From NCBI GenBank assembly GCA_947586835.1, contig CANPXT010000004.1:1-64000 (forward strand): a stretch of 64,000 nucleotides of DNA. The letters are read 5' to 3'. How positions within the stretch are numbered: the stretch's first letter is position 1; the number at the start of each line of letters is the position of its first letter. The notes below the pieces were generated by a model. The model was not told where the DNA came from. It did no database searches and saw only the letters and a program-made list of their open reading frames with translations. The position numbers and the translations under genes are program-made. Positions 7,863 to 16,870 of this stretch are shown piece after piece. This stretch comes from an uncultured Alphaproteobacteria bacterium. GTDB lineage: Bacteria > Pseudomonadota > Alphaproteobacteria > CAAHEQ01 > UBA3637.

Positions 7863-9389
7863 CTATGGAATATATTGATAAGACCAAACTTCCGTGAGAA
7901 TTTCCGTCTGTTTTGTTTTTTGATTTTTTTGTTTTAATGAAGCTCGTAATTCGGCCGTTTTACTTTCCGGCTGAAAATCGAAAAACAATCGCACCGATTG
8001 ATCAATATCATTTCTTTGCACAATCACATTTCTGATTTGCCCGAAATCAACACTGACATCAGGAATTAAATCAGAAACATTTTTCACCTGCTTTAAAACC
8101 GAACCTTTAAAATCAATCACGAATTTAATCCATTTTTCATCAGGCTCGCCGGATACCCCCCCTACCCCACTGCGCGTGGCAATCACTTTGGCTTTCGGAA
8201 AAAGCGATTCATCTTCGGTTGAAATCCAGTGCATACGATATTTAAATGTGCGTTTTTGATTTTTTTTCAATGCCTCATCCGGCCACCAAAAAGCAACAAT
8301 ATTATCATGAATTTCTTTATCGGACGGAATTTCCACCAAATGCACCCGACCACTGCCGAAACCTTCCAGCGGTTCAATCCAAACACTCGGACGTTCTTGA
8401 TAATGTGCTTCCAAATCTTGATAATGATCGGCATTTCGATCTCGTTGCATTAAACCGAATCCTTTAGCATCACCGTCAGAAAACGAACTTAACCGTAATT
8501 GCGATGCATTATCCAACGGACGCCATAGCCATTCACCGTTTTCATTGTGAACCAATAACCCGTCACTGTCGTGCACCTCAAGACGATAATCAAAAAATCT
8601 GTTTTTGGTGTTTTCTCCGAATAAAAACATACTTGTTAACGGAGCAATACCTAATTTTTGAATGGTATCACGCGCATACAAAACGGCAGTCACATCAATT
8701 TTTGTATCGGTTCCCGGTTGAATGAAAAATGCATAAGCACCCGTAACACGCGGGCTGTCCAACAAGGCATAAACGGTTATATTTCTTTGCCGTTTCATGG
8801 GTTTTTTAATCCAAAACTCACGAAAAATCGGAAACTCTTCTCCAATGGCTTCTCCCGTATCAATGGCAAGCCCGCGCGCCGACAATCCGTATTTTTGATT
8901 CTTGCCCAAAGCGCGAAAATAACTGGCACCCAAAAAAGAAATCAACTCATCATAGTAACTGTCGCGATTAAGCGGATAATGCAACCGAAAACCGGCATAA
9001 TCAACAACATCGGGTATATCGGATAACGGCATATCGGCTTTGGTAAAAGCTTTGGAAACATAAGGAATGTAAACAGCTTCATTTCCGACAATCTGATGAA
9101 CACGCACGGCATTTTTATAAATCGAACCGATATGAAAAAATTGCAATTCAAACGGAATGTTTTGATGATACCAAGGACCCTCTTTTCGATCATATCTCAA
9201 AGAACGAAACGTATCATAATCCATTTCGGTTAATTCTTTTGGCAGATTCAATTTTTCTTGCCGATAAGGTTCTTGTGCCAGAGCTTCTGCCGCTTTCTTC
9301 ACTTCTTCAAACGTAAAGGGCGCACCGTAAGAAACAAAAGCCTTACCGATAAAAAAGAACAATCCGATGATGAATAATGTTTTTTTCAT
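7863..9389 (-). CDS. opgG: Periplasmic glucan biosynthesis protein OpgG (MdoG)
   Basis: 508 residues. Residues 1-22 are a signal peptide (hydrophobic 'LFIIGLFFFIG', cleavage near SYG-AP). The mature protein follows the OpgG/OpgD family: 'YDTFRSLRYDR', 'ELQFFHIGSIYK', 'SYFRALGKNQKYGLSARGLAIDTG' region (about 155-180) and 'DSPRVTGAYAFFIQPG' region (about 210-225). The family is needed in the periplasm for making or branching osmoregulated glucans. The first gene of the opgG-unknown-opgH operon; only a weak AAGAG lies before its ATG. A hairpin at 9427-9451 separates it from mscL, so the two probably form separate transcripts. Confidence 0.95.
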   Translation of the reverse strand: MKKTLFIIGLFFFIGKAFVSYGAPFTFEEVKKAAEALAQEPYRQEKLNLPKELTEMDYDTFRSLRYDRKEGPWYHQNIPFELQFFHIGSIYKNAVRVHQIVGNEAVYIPYVSKAFTKADMPLSDIPDVVDYAGFRLHYPLNRDSYYDELISFLGASYFRALGKNQKYGLSARGLAIDTGEAIGEEFPIFREFWIKKPMKRQRNITVYALLDSPRVTGAYAFFIQPGTDTKIDVTAVLYARDTIQKLGIAPLTSMFLFGENTKNRFFDYRLEVHDSDGLLVHNENGEWLWRPLDNASQLRLSSFSDGDAKGFGLMQRDRNADHYQDLEAHYQERPSVWIEPLEGFGSGRVHLVEIPSDKEIHDNIVAFWWPDEALKKNQKRTFKYRMHWISTEDESLFPKAKVIATRSGVGGVSGEPDEKWIKFVIDFKGSVLKQVKNVSDLIPDVSVDFGQIRNVIVQRNDIDQSVRLFFDFQPESKTAELRASLKQKNQKTKQTEILTEVWSYQYIP

Positions 9390-9426
9390 GTTTTACAAAA
9401 CTCTTTTTGCCTTGTCAAAGAGAAAT

Positions 9427-9451
9427 AAAGCCTGATAAGCAATCAGGCTTT
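9427..9451 (-). terminator. Hairpin terminator after mscL
   Basis: AAAGCCTGAT/ATCAGGCTTT-type perfect stem with a short loop between the mscL stop and the opgG start. On the minus strand the tail is 'TTTATTTCTC', so termination may be incomplete. Confidence 0.65.
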
Positions 9452-9462
9452 ACAAAAATTTT

Positions 9463-9939
9463 TTATTTTTTACTCTTTGTTAAATCTGCCGTACAATTCG
9501 GACATTTAATGGCAGCTACGTTAATTTCCGAACAACAAAAAGGACACGTTTTTGTTGTCGGCGCTGCATTTTTTTCGCTTCTGTCCAGCTTTTCTTGAAC
9601 CGTATTCATGGCTTTAATAAGCATAAACACGGCAAAAGCAACAATAATAAAGCTGATCACCGTATTAATAAATAAACCGAAATTAACGGTTACCGCACCG
9701 GCTGCTTGAGCGGCAGCTAACGAATCATACGGAGCTGTGGCATTCGGTCCGTCTTTAATAACGACAAACAAATTGGAAAAATCAACATTACCGAGCAACC
9801 ATCCGATCGGCGGCATAATCACATCTTTTACCAACGAATCGACAATTTTTCCGAAAGCGGCACCAATGATAATACCGACAGCCATGTCGAGCACATTGCC
9901 GCGCATGGCAAATTTTTTAAATTCCAATAAAAAGTTCAT
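9463..9939 (-). CDS. mscL: Large-conductance mechanosensitive channel MscL with C-terminal zinc-ribbon
   Basis: 158 residues. The N-terminus is typical of MscL: '[28 protein letters not shown]' covers the amphipathic helix and pore-lining first span, followed by the conserved '[20 protein letters not shown]'. The second span is about 90-110. The pentameric channel opens in the inner membrane during osmotic downshock. Unlike E. coli MscL, the C-terminus carries a Cys-x2-Cys ... Cys-x2-Cys module (CPFC...CPNC, about residues 135-152), a probable zinc ribbon known in a minority of MscL proteins. Its closeness to opgGH groups osmotic-response functions. Confidence 0.95.
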   Translation of the reverse strand: MNFLLEFKKFAMRGNVLDMAVGIIIGAAFGKIVDSLVKDVIMPPIGWLLGNVDFSNLFVVIKDGPNATAPYDSLAAAQAAGAVTVNFGLFINTVISFIIVAFAVFMLIKAMNTVQEKLDRSEKNAAPTTKTCPFCCSEINVAAIKCPNCTADLTKSKK

Positions 9940-9958
9940 TTTTCTTTCCTTTCATAAA

Positions 9959-10861
9959 TCAGTTAAACAAATGAAACAATTCTTTGTAAGCCAATGAAAG
10001 TCCGATCATAAAATTGCTGCCTTTCTTTTGAGCTTCCCGCGACTTTGCCTGCCGATAAGAGATATACGGACCAAACGTAAAGTTTTTCGTCATATCAACA
10101 TCCATTCGCGCCGTTAAATTCAAATCATATTTTAAATCCGTACCGACATATTTACTGTACGCTAAATATTTTCTGAAATAACCGTCCGTGGACATTTTTA
10201 CTCCTTCTCGAACATCATACTCCAAACGCCAACCGGTTTCAAGTGCGAATTTTGTGGTTCGGTCATCGGAATAAGTAATATCATATTCGCCGACCGCCGC
10301 CAAATATAATTCTTTGATAATATCACCGCTGAACAACTTCGGACCTGTTTTGCCTCGAATAACTTTCATCCGCGGTGCTCCGTCATTGCTGGTGAACTCG
10401 GTTTGATAGGCAATGCTGGCAAAAGGACCTAAATCCATATCCCGAACTTTCATCATTTTATACATATAATCACTGGTCAACAAAATTTCATCTTCATTTT
10501 CCGTTGTTTCACTCGGTTGATTATACGGCTTGATTTTCGTTTTACCATAATTTAAGAATACACTGTTATCCCACCGCATATTTTCGCGTTCGTGTTCCAA
10601 CACAAAATCAAAAATACCATTAATTAATGTTTGACTGTCAGAGTTTAACGCTGACACGGGTGAATTTTGATATTCACCGGCATTATCAACTTCCGTTGAA
10701 GATATTTGTAATCCCAATCGGCGCATATTTGCTCGCCATTGCGGAGCCGTCACAACGGAAACAGCTTCCGATTCGTTTGTTGTCTCTTCAGCTGCAAAAG
10801 CTGATTGTGCAAATAACATACCTCCGACGAGAGTTATGGTGCTTAAAAGTTTTAAATTCAT
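9959..10861 (-). CDS. Predicted outer-membrane beta-barrel protein (DUF3078-like)
   Basis: The start is taken at 10861, where a GAGG site precedes MNLKLLST and a good signal peptide follows (cleavage near AFA-AE); further upstream in-frame codons lack these. The result is 300 residues. The mature protein has alternating aromatic/polar strands, for example 'MRWDNSVFLNYGKTK', 'LGPFASIAYQTEFTS', 'TFGPYISYRQA' and a final aromatic-rich strand ending in Phe-Asn. This suggests an outer-membrane barrel resembling the DUF3078 group; the family name is tentative. It lies 20 bases upstream of mscL on the same strand and diverges from guanine deaminase. Function unknown. Confidence 0.6.
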   Translation of the reverse strand: MNLKLLSTITLVGGMLFAQSAFAAEETTNESEAVSVVTAPQWRANMRRLGLQISSTEVDNAGEYQNSPVSALNSDSQTLINGIFDFVLEHERENMRWDNSVFLNYGKTKIKPYNQPSETTENEDEILLTSDYMYKMMKVRDMDLGPFASIAYQTEFTSNDGAPRMKVIRGKTGPKLFSGDIIKELYLAAVGEYDITYSDDRTTKFALETGWRLEYDVREGVKMSTDGYFRKYLAYSKYVGTDLKYDLNLTARMDVDMTKNFTFGPYISYRQAKSREAQKKGSNFMIGLSLAYKELFHLFN

Positions 10862-10982
10862 TTCATACCTCATTAACTGATTGATTAACACGTGCATATA
10901 AACATATATTGCCGTTAATTGCAAGTTTTTATTGCATTTCAAATTAATTTTTATAAAATAAAACAAGCTGAAAGGATAAAAG

Positions 10983-11432
10983 ATGAAAAATCACATTTAT
11001 TTTTTACAAAAAGCCGTTAAAGAAAGCGCACATTCCGTTCGTATCGGTTGTTCGCCTTTCGGAGCCGTGATTGTAAAAGACGGTATTATTGTTGCCAAAG
11101 CTCATAATCAAGTCATCTTTCATCAAGATCCCACGGCGCATGCAGAAGTATCTTGCATTCGCAAAGCTTGCCGTAAACTGAAAACACACGATTTAAGCGG
11201 TTGCATTTTATATTCATCCTGCGAGCCCTGCCCTATGTGTTTAAATGCTGCCAAATGGGCCAACATTACACAAATATTTTATGCGGCTTCCCGTGATGAT
11301 GCCGATGCCATCGGTTTTCGTGACAGAGTGTTTTATGAGGAATCCGTGGTTTCTTTAAATCACATTGACTTGAAAGATGCCCGTAAAATTATGGATGAAT
11401 GGTTTGCCAAAGCCGATAAAAAACCGTATTAA
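10983..11432 (+). CDS. guaD: Guanine deaminase (CMP/dCMP deaminase fold)
   Basis: 149 residues with the zinc deaminase motifs 'HAEVSCI' (His53, Glu55) and 'PCPMC' (Cys83, Cys86). The C-terminal 'FYAASRDDADAIGFRDRVFYEE' region has the pattern of Bacillus-type guanine deaminase rather than TadA, which should have a different C-terminus and tRNA-binding arginines. It would convert guanine to xanthine in the cytosol. The ribosome site AAAGGA lies before the ATG. It diverges from the barrel gene and converges on rimI with a three-base gap. TadA-like activity cannot be excluded by motif alone. Confidence 0.75.
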   Translation: MKNHIYFLQKAVKESAHSVRIGCSPFGAVIVKDGIIVAKAHNQVIFHQDPTAHAEVSCIRKACRKLKTHDLSGCILYSSCEPCPMCLNAAKWANITQIFYAASRDDADAIGFRDRVFYEESVVSLNHIDLKDARKIMDEWFAKADKKPY

Positions 11433-11435
11433 AGT

Positions 11436-11891
11436 TTAAAAAGTTTTTTCCATGCAAACGGCATCACAAAAACCGGTTTTTGTTTTATAATAATTTTTTC
11501 GTTGTCCGATTTGTCGAAATCCTTTTTTATCATATAAGTTTCGCGCCGCCGTATTCTGAACGGAAACCTCCAAAAATAAGCGATGAACACCTTGTTCGTC
11601 AGCATATCGAAACAAATAATCCAAAAACTTTTCGGCCAATCCCATTCTTCGAAAACACGGATCAACGCACAGTGTTAAAATTTCCATTTCATCGGCAACT
11701 TTCGAACAAACCAATAAAGCTTTTTCATCTATCCACCCGACTGTTGCAGGTAATGATACCAAAGCTTCAAATGATTCTTTCGACCACGGAAAATCAAAGC
11801 TTGTTTGATGCAAAAAAGCTGCTGTTTCACAAAAAGATAACGTTAATAAAACAGGCGTTAAAGAAAGCGGTATTTTATTTTTTTGAAGCAA
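11436..11891 (-). CDS. rimI: Ribosomal-protein-alanine N-acetyltransferase-like GNAT protein
   Basis: 151 residues of the GNAT fold: 'EILTLCVDPCFRRMGLAEKFL' contains the acetyl-CoA-binding R/Q-x-x-G-x-A loop (here RRMGLA), followed by 'LFLEVSVQNTAARNLYDKKGFRQIG', the standard RimI C-terminal pattern. RimI acetylates the N-terminus of ribosomal protein S18. The gene overlaps tsaB by 17 bases, the usual tsaB-rimI pairing, which supports the name. Confidence 0.85.
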   Translation of the reverse strand: MLQKNKIPLSLTPVLLTLSFCETAAFLHQTSFDFPWSKESFEALVSLPATVGWIDEKALLVCSKVADEMEILTLCVDPCFRRMGLAEKFLDYLFRYADEQGVHRLFLEVSVQNTAARNLYDKKGFRQIGQRKNYYKTKTGFCDAVCMEKTF

Positions 11892-12492
11892 GCGTCACCT
11901 CGGCATCTCGCATATAATAAGCAATGGGAGGTAACAAAACCTCTTTATGTGTTTGATAAATTGAAATCATTTGCTCGGCCGGCACGGCAGGAAACGGCAA
12001 CAATGTTACCGATGTGTTTGAAAACACTTCCGGCTTATCCGTTACAATCGGTAAATTCATTTTGATAATTTCATCCGTCTTTAAAATTTGCGGTGTGCCT
12101 GACTTTGATGATTGAAACAATTGTGTATAAAAATCACCGCGTCGCGTGTCCAATGCGACAAGGCAAGGTGTTTGAACATTTTCTGACGCGATATGAAAGC
12201 AAGAAATGCCCGAAAGCTCAATATCAAGTGCCAACGCCAATCCTTTGGCTGCCGCAAGACCGATTCGAACACCCGTAAACGATCCGGGTCCTACCGCTGC
12301 CACCAGTGCGGATAATTCATGAATTTCACGATGACTTTTTTCAAATAATTCTTGAATACGCGACATTAAAACTTCACTTTGTCCGCGTAAAACAGGAGCG
12401 CCGTAAGAAGCTAAAATCCGTTGTTCTTCTGCCAAAGCCACAGATAAGCATTCGCCCGATGTATCTATTGCCAAAACTAAATTTTTATTCAT
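11875..12492 (-). CDS. tsaB: tRNA threonylcarbamoyladenosine biosynthesis protein TsaB
   Basis: 205 residues with the ASKHA-fold motifs 'VLAIDTSGECLSVAL' at the N-terminus and 'AAVGPGSFTGVRIGLAAAKG' (about 65-85). TsaB works with TsaD and TsaE to place the threonylcarbamoyl group on A37 of ANN-decoding tRNAs. tsaD is not in the window. AAGGAAA precedes the ATG. It is translationally overlapped with rimI downstream. Confidence 0.93.
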   Translation of the reverse strand: MNKNLVLAIDTSGECLSVALAEEQRILASYGAPVLRGQSEVLMSRIQELFEKSHREIHELSALVAAVGPGSFTGVRIGLAAAKGLALALDIELSGISCFHIASENVQTPCLVALDTRRGDFYTQLFQSSKSGTPQILKTDEIIKMNLPIVTDKPEVFSNTSVTLLPFPAVPAEQMISIYQTHKEVLLPPIAYYMRDAEVTLASKK

Positions 12493-12620
12493 AAAATTAT
12501 TTCCTTAAACAAGATGAACAAAATTTACCACTTTTTTTGCGGGAAAGCAAGCCTGATTTTAAGGAAAATAAGCGAAAATAAAAACAAGAGAAGATATGGA
12601 ACAATATCGAATAAAAAAAA

Positions 12621-12696
<76 letters not shown>

Positions 12697-12707
12697 ACTG
12701 TTTGACT

Positions 12708-12736
12708 TTTATACACAACATTTAAAAAAAAAGCAA
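12708..12736 (-). promoter_or_regulatory. Promoter of tRNA-Thr
   Basis: On the minus strand, TTGCTT (12736-12731), 17 bases, TATAAA (12713-12708), about 11 bases before the mature 5' end. The -35 hexamer is identical to that of tRNA-Glu. Confidence 0.75.
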
Positions 12737-12920
12737 GTATTTTTTTTAAATTTACCGAATTTTTAAAAATATTTTTTATCTGTGCCCTCGTATGCTTCTT
12801 TCCAAAGCAATCTTTAAACCCGATCTTCATTTATTAAGGTGATTGTTCAATTAATCTATCCGTTGAATCGATACAATATAACATTTTCTTTAAATACGCT
12901 TTGAAAACCGATTAGAATCG

Positions 12921-13631
12921 CTAAAAGTCGCTTTGATTTAACGATGCTTCGGGCTTAAACGGCTCATCCGGCTCTGACTTAATAATTTTCTCTAACAGTT
13001 CTTTGTTATCTTGGGCGGACGTTTTATTTTTAGATTGATTTCCCTTCTCTTCTTTGGCGCTTTCTTTCTTTTCTTCTTTCGCTTCAGCGGAAACCTTCGC
13101 TTCTGCCGCATTTGCCGCCGCGGAAGCACCCATAATCAGCTTCTCCGTTACTTGATCGACCAACTCTGTATTTAACAAAACGGGATTTTGATTCAAATAC
13201 CATAAAATGGTTTCACCGCGTGCATCGGTGGCCATAATATCAACACCGGAATTCAAAATTAACTGCATAATGCTAACACTCGGCGCATGATAGGCTGCAA
13301 AAAATGCCAACGGAATTTCTTTGGGCGCACCCGGAATCGGATAATCCGTATTCGACACAAACACATCTACCGGTAGTTTGGAATTTTCAATTAAGGCTTT
13401 AACAATGGAACTGTTTCCTCGCAAAATAGCCAGCTGATAAACATTTCCTCCGCATTTGGGACGAATATTTAAATTAACGTTATTGTTAATCAGCTTCATC
13501 ACGTCTTCTTCTGTACGCGCCGTTCGAATCACTTGTTGAAGCGGTGAATAAGAACATTCTTTCACTGCACCGAAAGCAATCGTATTAACCAAACAAGCAG
13601 CTGTTGCTATAACTATTGATATTTTATTCAT
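12921..13631 (-). CDS. Secreted ankyrin-repeat-like protein
   Basis: 236 residues. A signal peptide (1-21, ends near AFG-AV) is followed by ankyrin-like helical pairs: 'VYQLAILRGNSSIVKALIEN', then 'FFAAYHAPSVSIMQLILNSGVDIMATDARGETILWYL' region (about 115-152), whose 'DARGETIL' matches the ankyrin turn and first helix. The last 70 residues are low-complexity Lys/Glu/Ala/Ser and probably disordered. Ankyrin modules bind proteins; here the partner would be periplasmic. A strong AAGGAG precedes the ATG. It is 11 bases downstream of lolA on the same strand, so it is probably cotranscribed with ftsK-lolA. About 220 bases of AT-rich sequence between it and tRNA-Thr hold no gene that I can support. 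Confidence 0.68.
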   Translation of the reverse strand: MNKISIVIATAACLVNTIAFGAVKECSYSPLQQVIRTARTEEDVMKLINNNVNLNIRPKCGGNVYQLAILRGNSSIVKALIENSKLPVDVFVSNTDYPIPGAPKEIPLAFFAAYHAPSVSIMQLILNSGVDIMATDARGETILWYLNQNPVLLNTELVDQVTEKLIMGASAAANAAEAKVSAEAKEEKKESAKEEKGNQSKNKTSAQDNKELLEKIIKSEPDEPFKPEASLNQSDF

Positions 13632-13642
13632 GGAATCACTCC

Positions 13643-14281
13643 TTATCTCTTTTTATACGGATTATGGAATAAAAATGTTTTTTTGTCAATAGGAACGTTA
13701 AATTGTGTATCAAAAAGTGAAACGGTTGACTTCACTCCTTCCATATCGACAACATCCCATTGTTTTAATTGCATACTGTCTTTATCAATAATAAGCGTTA
13801 AGCTGCCCAATTCCCGCGCATCTTTTTTAATGGCCGTCACATAATATTCATCTAACACCGTTCTGACATCGGTAACCAGAAATTCGGGATCGCTGAATTT
13901 GAGTTTTTCTTTTAAAATTAAGCTGACGGGCGTTTGCTGCAAACGAAAATAATTCACTTCTTTTAAATCTTTGTCATGATAAATCAAATAGCCGTTATGC
14001 GCATAAAATTCCAGCGGTGAACCTTTTTCATAAACCAGACGCATTTCCCCCGGACGCGATAAATAAAGCTCTCCGGTTTGCAAATCATCTTGCATTTTCG
14101 AGTTAAATTGCGCAAACTTGGCTTTTAAAGTTTTAATTTTATTATAAGCCGATTCGACTTTTTGCAAAATTTCGCGATTTTGCGGTGTATCAATTCGTTT
14201 ATCAATATCTGCCCGTGCCGAAACAGACACACCGAAAACAAAACTTGAAATCAATAAGCCGTATAAAAAACTTTTTTTCAT
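13643..14281 (-). CDS. lolA: Outer-membrane lipoprotein carrier protein LolA
   Basis: The start is set at 14281 (GGAG site, then a signal peptide ending ARA-D), removing an N-terminal extension that would run into ftsK. The 212-residue protein has the LolA core: 'AYNKIKTLKAKFAQFN', 'QTGELYLSRPGEMRLVYEKGSP', 'DKDLKEVNYF' and a C-terminal 'TLIIDKDSMQLKQWDVVDMEG'. It carries lipoproteins across the periplasm from LolCDE to the outer membrane. It follows ftsK by 16 bases, an arrangement common in proteobacteria (ftsK-lolA). Confidence 0.9.
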   Translation of the reverse strand: MKKSFLYGLLISSFVFGVSVSARADIDKRIDTPQNREILQKVESAYNKIKTLKAKFAQFNSKMQDDLQTGELYLSRPGEMRLVYEKGSPLEFYAHNGYLIYHDKDLKEVNYFRLQQTPVSLILKEKLKFSDPEFLVTDVRTVLDEYYVTAIKKDARELGSLTLIIDKDSMQLKQWDVVDMEGVKSTVSLFDTQFNVPIDKKTFLFHNPYKKR

Positions 14282-14297
14282 TTGTTCTCCTTTAACT

Positions 14298-16673
14298 TTA
14301 TGCATTATCCGTCGGCACAATAATTTCCCGTTTACCGGAAATGTTCGGCTTGGATATAACCCCTTCCGCTTCCATTCTGTCAATTAAATCGGCCGCTTTA
14401 TTATATCCGATTCGCAAAACGCGTTGTACATAACTGATGGTCGGTTTTTTGTCACGCAAAACAATGGCCACCGCCTTATCATATAAATCCCCCGATTCGG
14501 ATTCGCCAGTCCCGCTAAAGCTGATATTTGTCGAATCGTTTGCGGCATCGGGATCAGCAGTCACGGCTTCCACATATTCAGGCTCTGCCTGCATTTCCCA
14601 ATGATGCACCACGCGTTCCACATCGTTATCACTGACAAACGGTCCGTGAATGCGCTGCGGTGCGGAACCGGCCGGCATAAAGAGCATATCGCCCTTACCC
14701 AGTAACCGCTCGGCACCCGGCTCATCTAAAATGGTGCGCGAATCGATTTTACTGCGCACTTGGAAAGACATGCGTGACGGAAAATTCGATTTAATGGTGC
14801 CCGTAATCACATCAACCGACGGCCGTTGCGTTGCCAAAATTAAGTGAATACCGACCGCCCGCGCCATTTGCGCCAATCGTTGAATTAAAGGATCAACTTC
14901 TTTCCCGCATCTGCCCATTAAATCGGCCATTTCATCAACAATAATCACAATATACGGAATCGGCGTTAAATCAAACTGCTGTTCTTCAAAAATCGGCCGT
15001 CCCGTTTCGGGATCAAACCCGGTTTGAACCCTTCGTGTTAATTCTTTGCCTTCACGCGCCGCTTCCGCCAATTTTTGATTATAGCCGGAAATGTTACGCA
15101 CCCCCAACTGACTCATGGAACGATATCTGTCTTCCATTTCGCGCACTGCCCACTTTAATGCCACAACGGCCTTTTCCGGCTCGACAACAACCGGCGTTAA
15201 TAAATGCGGTATGCGATTATAAACCGATAATTCAACCATTTTCGGATCAACCATAATCATGCGACATTCTGCCGGCGTAAACCGATATAACAGCGACAGA
15301 ACCATGGTATTAATGGCAACCGATTTACCCGAACCCGTGGTACCGGCAACCAGCAAATGCGGCATTTTTGCCAAATCGGCAAAAACGGGCGCCCCACCGA
15401 TATTTTTCCCCAAGATAATGGGCAAAGCGCCGCTGTTTGTTTGAAAATTCACGTTTTCGATCATTTCCCGAATATAAACCGTTTCCCGTTGTTTATTCGG
15501 CATTTCGATACCGATGTAACACGTTCCGGGAATAACGGCTATTCGCACCGATTCCACACTCATTTTCATGGCAATATCATCTGCCAGCGAAATCACGCGC
15601 GAGGCCTTAATCCCGTCAGCCGGCAAAAATTCGTAAAGCGTTACCACCGGCCCGGGATGCGCCTGAATCACATTTCCTCTCACGTTAAACTGCAGCAACA
15701 CTTTTTCCAACGCACGAGAAACGGTGTCCATTGCCTCTTTGGAAAGCCCTTGAACATTACTGATCTTAACGGGATCTAACAAATCGGATGCCGGTAATTC
15801 CAACGTATTTTTTTCATTTGCTTCTTCATCAATTTCCGTTCTTTGCGAAGTTCGTTTCGAATCGGCACGCGTTTTCTGCAAACTGACGGGTTCCGTCGGC
15901 TTGATTTCCGATGTTTTTGATATCGGCGTTTCACGCTCACCGTTTAAAAAGGCGAACGAGGGCTCCACGCGTTCAACGGGCTCTGTTTTTTCTTTCTTTT
16001 TAAACAAGAAACGGCGTTTTTCTTCGGGTTGTGCTTTTGCTGTTTCCGCCTCATCCGATACTCTTTCGATAACGGCAGACGACACAGACGCCGCTACGGT
16101 CGCTTTTTGTTTTACATGAACATTTTTCACCATTTTCTTTAATTTATCCGTCGGAACGGCACGCACGGTTGCTGCCGCTTTTCGCGATAACAATATGACC
16201 GGCACTTTTAAAGAGAAAATCAGACATAACACCACAACACCGTAAGCAATAAAGCGATAAACACTTGATTGCAACACAAAAAAGCGATTAAAGAAATATC
16301 CGACATAACCGCCCTTGCCGGCTTTAAACCACGCGGAATCCAACGATGTTTGCAAATCACTTAACAACCAAACGGCCGTTAAAAAGGCGCATAAAAACAT
16401 CAAAAACCGAAAAGCCACCCATTTTGTCCGACGCCACAAGAACAATCCGAACACAATGAAAGCAATCGGAACAACAAAAGCCATCACGCCGAAAAGTTGC
16501 AATAACAAATCGGCCGTTAAGGCGCCGAACGCCCCGCACCAATTTTTAATGCCGAACGTGCCGGCAGCATTGAACGATGAATCGGTTACCTGATATGTCA
16601 CACACGCGACAAAAGCAAATAAGCCGAACAAAATTAACAATAAAGCAAATAATTTTCGTAAAAAGTTTTTCAT
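14298..16673 (-). CDS. ftsK: DNA translocase FtsK
   Basis: 791 residues. Four to five N-terminal membrane spans (within residues 1-180), then a short charged linker (about 190-300), then the motor: Walker A 'GTTGSGKS' near 443-450, 'VIIVDEMADLM' Walker B, and 'ATQRPSVDVITG'. The C-terminal winged-helix gamma domain contains 'SYVQRVLRIGYNKAADLIDRME'-type sequence, which reads KOPS sites and activates XerCD. The protein pumps chromosome DNA through the closing septum. An AGAGGA site precedes the ATG. It heads the ftsK-lolA-ankyrin run. Confidence 0.97.
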   Translation of the reverse strand: MKNFLRKLFALLLILFGLFAFVACVTYQVTDSSFNAAGTFGIKNWCGAFGALTADLLLQLFGVMAFVVPIAFIVFGLFLWRRTKWVAFRFLMFLCAFLTAVWLLSDLQTSLDSAWFKAGKGGYVGYFFNRFFVLQSSVYRFIAYGVVVLCLIFSLKVPVILLSRKAAATVRAVPTDKLKKMVKNVHVKQKATVAASVSSAVIERVSDEAETAKAQPEEKRRFLFKKKEKTEPVERVEPSFAFLNGERETPISKTSEIKPTEPVSLQKTRADSKRTSQRTEIDEEANEKNTLELPASDLLDPVKISNVQGLSKEAMDTVSRALEKVLLQFNVRGNVIQAHPGPVVTLYEFLPADGIKASRVISLADDIAMKMSVESVRIAVIPGTCYIGIEMPNKQRETVYIREMIENVNFQTNSGALPIILGKNIGGAPVFADLAKMPHLLVAGTTGSGKSVAINTMVLSLLYRFTPAECRMIMVDPKMVELSVYNRIPHLLTPVVVEPEKAVVALKWAVREMEDRYRSMSQLGVRNISGYNQKLAEAAREGKELTRRVQTGFDPETGRPIFEEQQFDLTPIPYIVIIVDEMADLMGRCGKEVDPLIQRLAQMARAVGIHLILATQRPSVDVITGTIKSNFPSRMSFQVRSKIDSRTILDEPGAERLLGKGDMLFMPAGSAPQRIHGPFVSDNDVERVVHHWEMQAEPEYVEAVTADPDAANDSTNISFSGTGESESGDLYDKAVAIVLRDKKPTISYVQRVLRIGYNKAADLIDRMEAEGVISKPNISGKREIIVPTDNA

Positions 16674-16823
16674 GTGATCCTCTTGTACTCATCATAACGA
16701 AAAACAAATATAAATACAAGTTTTTTTAACGAAAAATAACCTCGAAAATCAGTTTTTTCCCTCTTCTGCGTCATTTTTTGTCGTAGAAGTTTCATTTGAT
16801 TGTTTTTGTTATTTCGGGCAACA

Positions 16824-16856
16824 AAAAAGGCGGATGAATTATCTCCGCCTTTCTTT
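16824..16856 (-). terminator. Terminator after the autotransporter
   Basis: Stem AAAGGCGGA/TCCGCCTTT with a seven-base loop and T run on the minus strand, 15 bases after the autotransporter stop. Confidence 0.85.
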
Positions 16857-16870
16857 CGGTTCGGTTCATG

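Noticed and set aside
12720-12920. Possible 6S or other structural RNA between tRNA-Thr and the ankyrin-like gene
   Set aside because: The stretch is AT-rich and I could not draw a convincing long rod structure or find conserved motifs; without covariation data no RNA gene is supported.
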